DNA of 21,584 nt from Bodo saltans (taxonomy: Eukaryota; Euglenozoa; Kinetoplastea; Eubodonida; Bodonidae), in contig CYKH01000632.1 in NCBI GenBank assembly GCA_001460835.1, forward strand, positions 1-21,584, written 5' to 3'. The stretch's first letter is position 1; each line of letters opens with the position of its first letter. The position numbers were made by a program, and so were the translations under genes. The notes beneath the pieces were generated by a model, which was given only the letters and a program-made list of their open reading frames with translations, was not told the DNA's origin and made no database searches. Below are positions 18,113 through 21,584 of this stretch, in pieces.

Positions 18113-20722
18113 ATGTCCTCCAACACTGCTGTCTTCACGCTTCCCACGAACCGCACCGTCATGGCCGTTCGTGACATGAGCTCCACCGCACCAGATTTCC
18201 GCACTGCCCTCAGCAAGTCCGACCACCTCATTGCCATCAACAAGCACAAGGAGGCGTTCGAGGTGATGGTGGGCGCGCTTGTGATTGATCGCACACGTCG
18301 TCGTGACGGTCAGAAGCTTTGGAAGTTGCGTAAGTGGTCCGATATCAAGGACCCCATTACGGAGCTGTTCCGTCTTGGGTTTTCCCTTCGCAGCGAGGCC
18401 GGTGATGCCTTCCACTCAATGTGGCAGAACTTGAGCTTCATCCGCGACAACATGCGCGGCAACCCCAACGCTGAGGATATCTGGTCGAATGTCACCAAGG
18501 AGATTTGCAGCCAACTGTTGTCCCTCGTGAAAGACGCCCAAGCCCAAGCCGCGAAAGAAATTGCCGCCGCAAAGGCCAATGACAGCATTGTTGCCCTGGT
18601 GTCCGGACGCCAACACGCCGACCTCATCAACCAACGTTACAGCGTCGACTCGTTTGTGGCAGGCGTGATGGGCCGCACCCTCAACGCTCGCTTCATGGGC
18701 ACCGGCATTCCAATGCTGAACTTGACCCTAGAAGTGACGGAGAACTTCGTCACCCTTGTCAAGGACTACAAGTTGCCCTTCGCAGCACAATCGCTTGCAA
18801 AGTCTTTCTTGAGCTTCCGCGGGTACCTGGAGACGTTCCTTTTCTCCAACCTCGTCGAGTATGCCACCGAGACTGGCCGCAATGCTCGCCAAAACGAAAT
18901 TGCCCGCCTCTTGCGTGAGAGTCGCACGGTCTTCCAGAAGGAAGTGGCTGTGATGGAGCGCACTTTTGAGGTGGCCCTCCTTGTCCAACGCCTTGTGCTC
19001 GGCATCAGCAACTGGCAGTGCCTCTCCGACTCTGTCTCCCTCATTACCCGCATCCTCATTGAGTTCCTTCCTGAGGATAAGCCCGCTCACTTGCCTCTGA
19101 TCGCCGTGGTGTACAAGGCGCTCGCTGACGTGTTCCTTCAGTGCCACAACCGCACCTTCCACGCGTACTGCCTCACCAAGGCCGCCTCCGCTCACCAAAA
19201 GATCGTCGCCTCCGCCAAGGTCCTTGACAAGAAGGCAGTGACAGCTGCCTCGGCATCCGTCGCACCAGCTTCCACCGCTGCTGTCCTTGCCGCTCTTGCC
19301 GCTCCTGATATCAGCGAGCGACGAAACCAATTTGGCGGCAACGACGTTGACTTCCGCCGCCTGAGTGACATTGCTGAGATGTTCAAGATTGGTTTTCCAC
19401 CATCCCGCAGCACGCTCTGCACTGAGCTCCGCACCAGCGGTGTTCTTGACGGCGCCCAACCCGCTGCCAAGGAACTCTTCACCATTCTCACTGCCGATGT
19501 CGCCCCGATTGACGTGTGCGGCAAGACTGCCCAGTACCTCACTGAGCTCGTCAAGACCTCCGCATCTATTGAGGAGACGTTCGGCAGCGAGGTCCGTCGC
19601 TTCGCCCTCACTCGCTACTTCCTCCTTGTCGCCGAAACTAAGAACTCCATCAGCCTGCGCGACGCAAACGCGAACGTTGGTTTCGCCGCCGCCGTGGCGA
19701 GCCACGAAGTTCTCAACGTCCTGCTGGACGAAGTCAACATTCCAGTGCTTGTTGACCAGGGCGCCTCCGAGGTGACCTTCACCTCTGCAAGCCTTGCCCG
19801 CATGCACAATACCTTCTCGCAGCTCGCCCAAGCTGCTGCTCCTGCTCGAGTCGCTGTTCAACCCAAGCGCCAACCACTGCGCATTGATTTGACGAACCTT
19901 GAGCTTGAGTCCAACCGCCTGATTGCCTTCCATTCCCTCGTGAAGGACCGTGTCAAGGCCACGGTAGAGCTCAAGGAGAAGCGCATCAAGCAAATCCACG
20001 CCCAGAAGGAGTCCAAGAAGCAGGCTATCATCGACGTTGAGGTCGAACGCCAACGCAAGATTCAGGAAGAGAACAACAAGCGTATGGCTCGTGAGTACCA
20101 ATTGGCGGAGCTCAAGGAGCGCCGCAAGTTGCTCATCCACCGCGTGCAGGAGAAGCACAAGGGCCTCAAGGTGAACCCTGCTATCATCGACTTGAACCAA
20201 CAATCCTTCATGGACAACCTGACCGCTGCACTGACGGAGTTCCAGCGCCGCTTGGAAACCGCCAAACGTGCTGATGTGCGCAAAATGGATCACTTCGAGC
20301 GCGCTTGCCGCGAGAAAGATACTCCAAAGCGCAAGGCGCTCGCTGAATCGATGGCGGGCGAGCTTGAGACGGAGCGTCAGACCCGTTGGGAGAACAGCCT
20401 GCTGCAGCATCGCAAGGAGTTCGATGAGAAGGCAGCCACGCGTGCTCGTCTGCAGAAGTTTCTTCCCCATGCCGCGAAGTACGAGGCTACCCTCGCTGAG
20501 CGCAGCACAAAGACAACGAAGCGTGACGAGCAAGAGGACCTGCTCAAGGCGGAGAAGGCCCGTTTGGCCTTGGCCTCTGGCCAGACCGCTGCCCCCGCTG
20601 CTGCTCCTGTAGTTGCTGCAGCTCCCACTGCTACACCTGCATCCACCGATGCCGCCGCTGACCTCCCGGTACCTGTTGCTGGAGCCAAGTGGGCAGCACG
20701 AGCCAAGAAAGCTGATGCCTAG
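18113..20722 (+). CDS. EIF3A: Eukaryotic translation initiation factor 3 subunit a (eIF3a), 869 aa
   Basis: eIF3a is a core scaffold of the eIF3 complex, which binds the 40S ribosomal subunit during translation initiation in the cytosol. The start at 18113 is the first ATG after an acceptor pattern; the frame continues upstream without ATG. The first 330 residues are helical, with a segment (SKSDHLIAINKHKEAFEVM) like the eIF3a N terminus. A PCI-like helical and winged-helix region spans roughly 330-560. A highly charged coiled coil runs from about 595 to 820 and contains the DHFERACREKD stretch, the counterpart of the DYFERAKRLEE motif of animal eIF3a. An Ala/Pro-rich linker (about 824-853) and a short basic end (GAKWAARAKKADA) follow. 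It is shorter than human eIF3a (about 1380 aa) because the long Arg/Asp-rich repeat tail is missing. Codons end mostly in C or G, unlike the surface gene, as expected for strong expression. Its last 128 codons are duplicated downstream. Confidence 0.88.
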   Translation: MSSNTAVFTLPTNRTVMAVRDMSSTAPDFRTALSKSDHLIAINKHKEAFEVMVGALVIDRTRRRDGQKLWKLRKWSDIKDPITELFRLGFSLRSEAGDAFHSMWQNLSFIRDNMRGNPNAEDIWSNVTKEICSQLLSLVKDAQAQAAKEIAAAKANDSIVALVSGRQHADLINQRYSVDSFVAGVMGRTLNARFMGTGIPMLNLTLEVTENFVTLVKDYKLPFAAQSLAKSFLSFRGYLETFLFSNLVEYATETGRNARQNEIARLLRESRTVFQKEVAVMERTFEVALLVQRLVLGISNWQCLSDSVSLITRILIEFLPEDKPAHLPLIAVVYKALADVFLQCHNRTFHAYCLTKAASAHQKIVASAKVLDKKAVTAASASVAPASTAAVLAALAAPDISERRNQFGGNDVDFRRLSDIAEMFKIGFPPSRSTLCTELRTSGVLDGAQPAAKELFTILTADVAPIDVCGKTAQYLTELVKTSASIEETFGSEVRRFALTRYFLLVAETKNSISLRDANANVGFAAAVASHEVLNVLLDEVNIPVLVDQGASEVTFTSASLARMHNTFSQLAQAAAPARVAVQPKRQPLRIDLTNLELESNRLIAFHSLVKDRVKATVELKEKRIKQIHAQKESKKQAIIDVEVERQRKIQEENNKRMAREYQLAELKERRKLLIHRVQEKHKGLKVNPAIIDLNQQSFMDNLTAALTEFQRRLETAKRADVRKMDHFERACREKDTPKRKALAESMAGELETERQTRWENSLLQHRKEFDEKAATRARLQKFLPHAAKYEATLAERSTKTTKRDEQEDLLKAEKARLALASGQTAAPAAAPVVAAAPTATPASTDAAADLPVPVAGAKWAARAKKADA

Positions 20723-20822
20723 GCAGTGAATTGACAAATGCCTAGCCCACAATGTGCTTAGTCATTCACGACGTGTGCGAAGTGATGTGTGCGCCAAAAG
20801 AAGAACATGAAATCAAGAAAAC
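20334..20822 (+). repeat. First unit of a perfect 489-bp tandem duplication (end of eIF3a plus 3' flank)
   Basis: This unit spans the last 128 codons of eIF3a, the TAG at 20720-20722 and 100 bases of 3' flank. It is followed directly by an identical second unit at 20823-21311; reading through base by base I found no mismatch. Identity stops one base past each unit, so the junction shows a single base of shared sequence. The unit is 163 x 3 bases long. Confidence 0.97.
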
Positions 20823-21211
20823 AGGCGCTCGCTGAATCGATGGCGGGCGAGCTTGAGACGGAGCGTCAGACCCGTTGGGAGAACAGCCTGCTGCAGCATC
20901 GCAAGGAGTTCGATGAGAAGGCAGCCACGCGTGCTCGTCTGCAGAAGTTTCTTCCCCATGCCGCGAAGTACGAGGCTACCCTCGCTGAGCGCAGCACAAA
21001 GACAACGAAGCGTGACGAGCAAGAGGACCTGCTCAAGGCGGAGAAGGCCCGTTTGGCCTTGGCCTCTGGCCAGACCGCTGCCCCCGCTGCTGCTCCTGTA
21101 GTTGCTGCAGCTCCCACTGCTACACCTGCATCCACCGATGCCGCCGCTGACCTCCCGGTACCTGTTGCTGGAGCCAAGTGGGCAGCACGAGCCAAGAAAG
21201 CTGATGCCTAG
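20807..21211 (+). pseudogene. Duplicated eIF3a C-terminal fragment (134 codons)
   Basis: This ORF exists only because of the tandem duplication. From the ATG at 20807, six new codons (MKSRKQ) made from the first unit's 3' flank join in frame to eIF3a residues 742-869, identical to the parent. It carries the end of the coiled coil, the Ala/Pro linker and the basic tail, but no PCI region. No pyrimidine tract precedes it, so independent trans-splicing and expression look unlikely. More probably it is carried as extra 3' UTR of the intact eIF3a mRNA, or it is an assembly artefact. If translated it would be a cytosolic fragment without the eIF3-assembly domain. Confidence 0.75.
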
Positions 21212-21311
21212 GCAGTGAATTGACAAATGCCTAGCCCACAATGTGCTTAGTCATTCACGACGTGTGCGAAGTGATGTGTGCGCCAAAAGAAGAACATGAA
21301 ATCAAGAAAAC
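20823..21311 (+). repeat. Second unit of the perfect 489-bp tandem duplication
   Basis: Identical to 20334-20822, including the stop codon (21209-21211) and the 100-base 3' flank. It ends at 21311, after which the sequence is unique. Confidence 0.97.
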
Positions 21312-21363
21312 AACTTGGTAATAATGGAGCATAAGAAACAATCACTTACATCACGTTCTTGAA

Positions 21364-21426
21364 ATCTTGTTTCTTATCATTGTTCGTCAACGTTCCTTTG
21401 CCTCTTTTACGCTTTAACGAGCCTAG
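21364..21426 (+). promoter_or_regulatory. Pyrimidine tract and candidate trans-splice acceptor before the right-edge ORF
   Basis: About fifty bases strongly enriched in T and C (21364-21415) are followed by AG at 21420-21421 and 21425-21426, then an ATG at 21447. This is the clearest acceptor-like pattern in the window. In kinetoplastids such a tract also directs polyadenylation of the gene upstream, so it would set the 3' end of the eIF3a transcript beyond the duplicated unit. The remaining bases 21313-21363 are AT-rich and hold nothing I can name. Confidence 0.5.
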
Positions 21427-21446
21427 CATTTACACATCTATTCTTT

Positions 21447-21584
21447 ATGTTGGAAGAGGACGAAGAGGAGCTCCTTTTGACGACGTCAACTGTGAAAGTC
21501 TCCACCACTGTTCCCGTGCTATCTGGCGGAACCAAATTTTCAGGCTCGTCGGTTGTTCTTGACGACGATGACGACGTCACCTAG
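21447..21584 (+). CDS. Possible small acidic ORF (45 aa) at the right edge
   Basis: The ATG at 21447 opens 45 codons ending in a TAG that is the last codon of the window. The product starts with a run of Glu/Asp (LEEDEEELLL), has a Thr/Val/Ser-rich middle and ends with five Asp (VVLDDDDDVT). There is no signal peptide or recognised domain. The frame continues upstream without ATG to a stop at 21360-21362. The good acceptor-like pattern 21-26 bases before the ATG is the main support. It may be a true short gene, the start of a gene broken by an error or mutation, or chance. The minus strand here shows no frame that enters from outside. Confidence 0.35.
   Translation: MLEEDEEELLLTTSTVKVSTTVPVLSGGTKFSGSSVVLDDDDDVT

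Noticed and set aside
18728-20752. Minus-strand open frame of 674 codons opposite eIF3a
   Set aside because: It mirrors the helical, C/G-ending codons of eIF3a, has Leu/Val/Gly-rich filler composition, is repeated only because the 489-bp unit is repeated, and has no acceptor pattern. The plus-strand product is a clear eIF3a.
21359-21562. Plus-strand 67-codon frame near the right edge
   Set aside because: It contains no ATG at all and overlaps the pyrimidine tract. The 45-codon ATG-started frame at 21447 is the better candidate.
21360-21584. Ser-rich minus-strand frame at the right edge as the end of a convergent gene
   Set aside because: The frame is blocked by a stop within the last four bases of the window, so it cannot enter from outside, and it has no ATG of its own.
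1-21584. tRNA, rRNA, snoRNA, CRISPR, transposase genes or cis-spliced introns
   Set aside because: I saw no cloverleaf, rRNA-like, spaced direct-repeat or transposase-like sequence, and the long frames are uninterrupted, so none can be supported by reading alone.

Overview
This window looks like nuclear DNA of a kinetoplastid protist. The best guess is a free-living bodonid such as Bodo saltans. Every convincing gene is an uninterrupted reading frame on the + strand, short gaps separate them, and most starts are preceded by a pyrimidine tract plus AG, as expected for polycistronic transcription with spliced-leader trans-splicing. One gene is a recognisable eukaryotic initiation factor (eIF3a). 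Another is a giant Ser/Thr/Asn-rich membrane glycoprotein with a Ser/Thr/Pro stalk, a style I associate with bodonid surface families. The species call is inference.

Layout. 1-3622: a 5'-truncated and broken copy of the giant surface gene, with two frameshifts. 3886-14805: the intact giant gene (3639 aa): signal peptide, about 2700 residues of beta-rich N-glycosylatable ectodomain, a Ser/Thr/Pro stalk, a Cys-containing juxtamembrane domain, about seven membrane segments and a cytosolic tail. Its residues 1021-2207 are the same 3.56-kb block seen in the broken copy, so this is a tandemly duplicated surface-protein locus. 15208-17979: a 923-aa coiled-coil protein with a disordered tail and candidate LC8-binding-like motifs, possibly cytoskeletal or flagellar. 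18113-20722: eIF3a (869 aa), with conspicuously C/G-ending codons. 20334-21311: a perfect head-to-tail 489-bp duplication of the eIF3a 3' end and 3' flank, leaving a 134-codon eIF3a C-terminal fragment downstream of the intact gene. 21313-21584: a pyrimidine-rich intergenic stretch and a 45-codon acidic ORF whose stop is the last three bases of the window.

The genes do not form a functional pathway. In kinetoplastids co-directional neighbours share transcription, not function. The most notable points are the surface-gene duplication and decay, the unusual giant ectodomain plus seven-TM architecture, and the perfect eIF3a 3' duplication, which is either very recent or an assembly artefact. No RNA gene, CRISPR array, mobile element with coding capacity or replication origin could be supported. 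All similarity and identity statements are by-eye comparisons within this window and recall of protein families; no database search was run.
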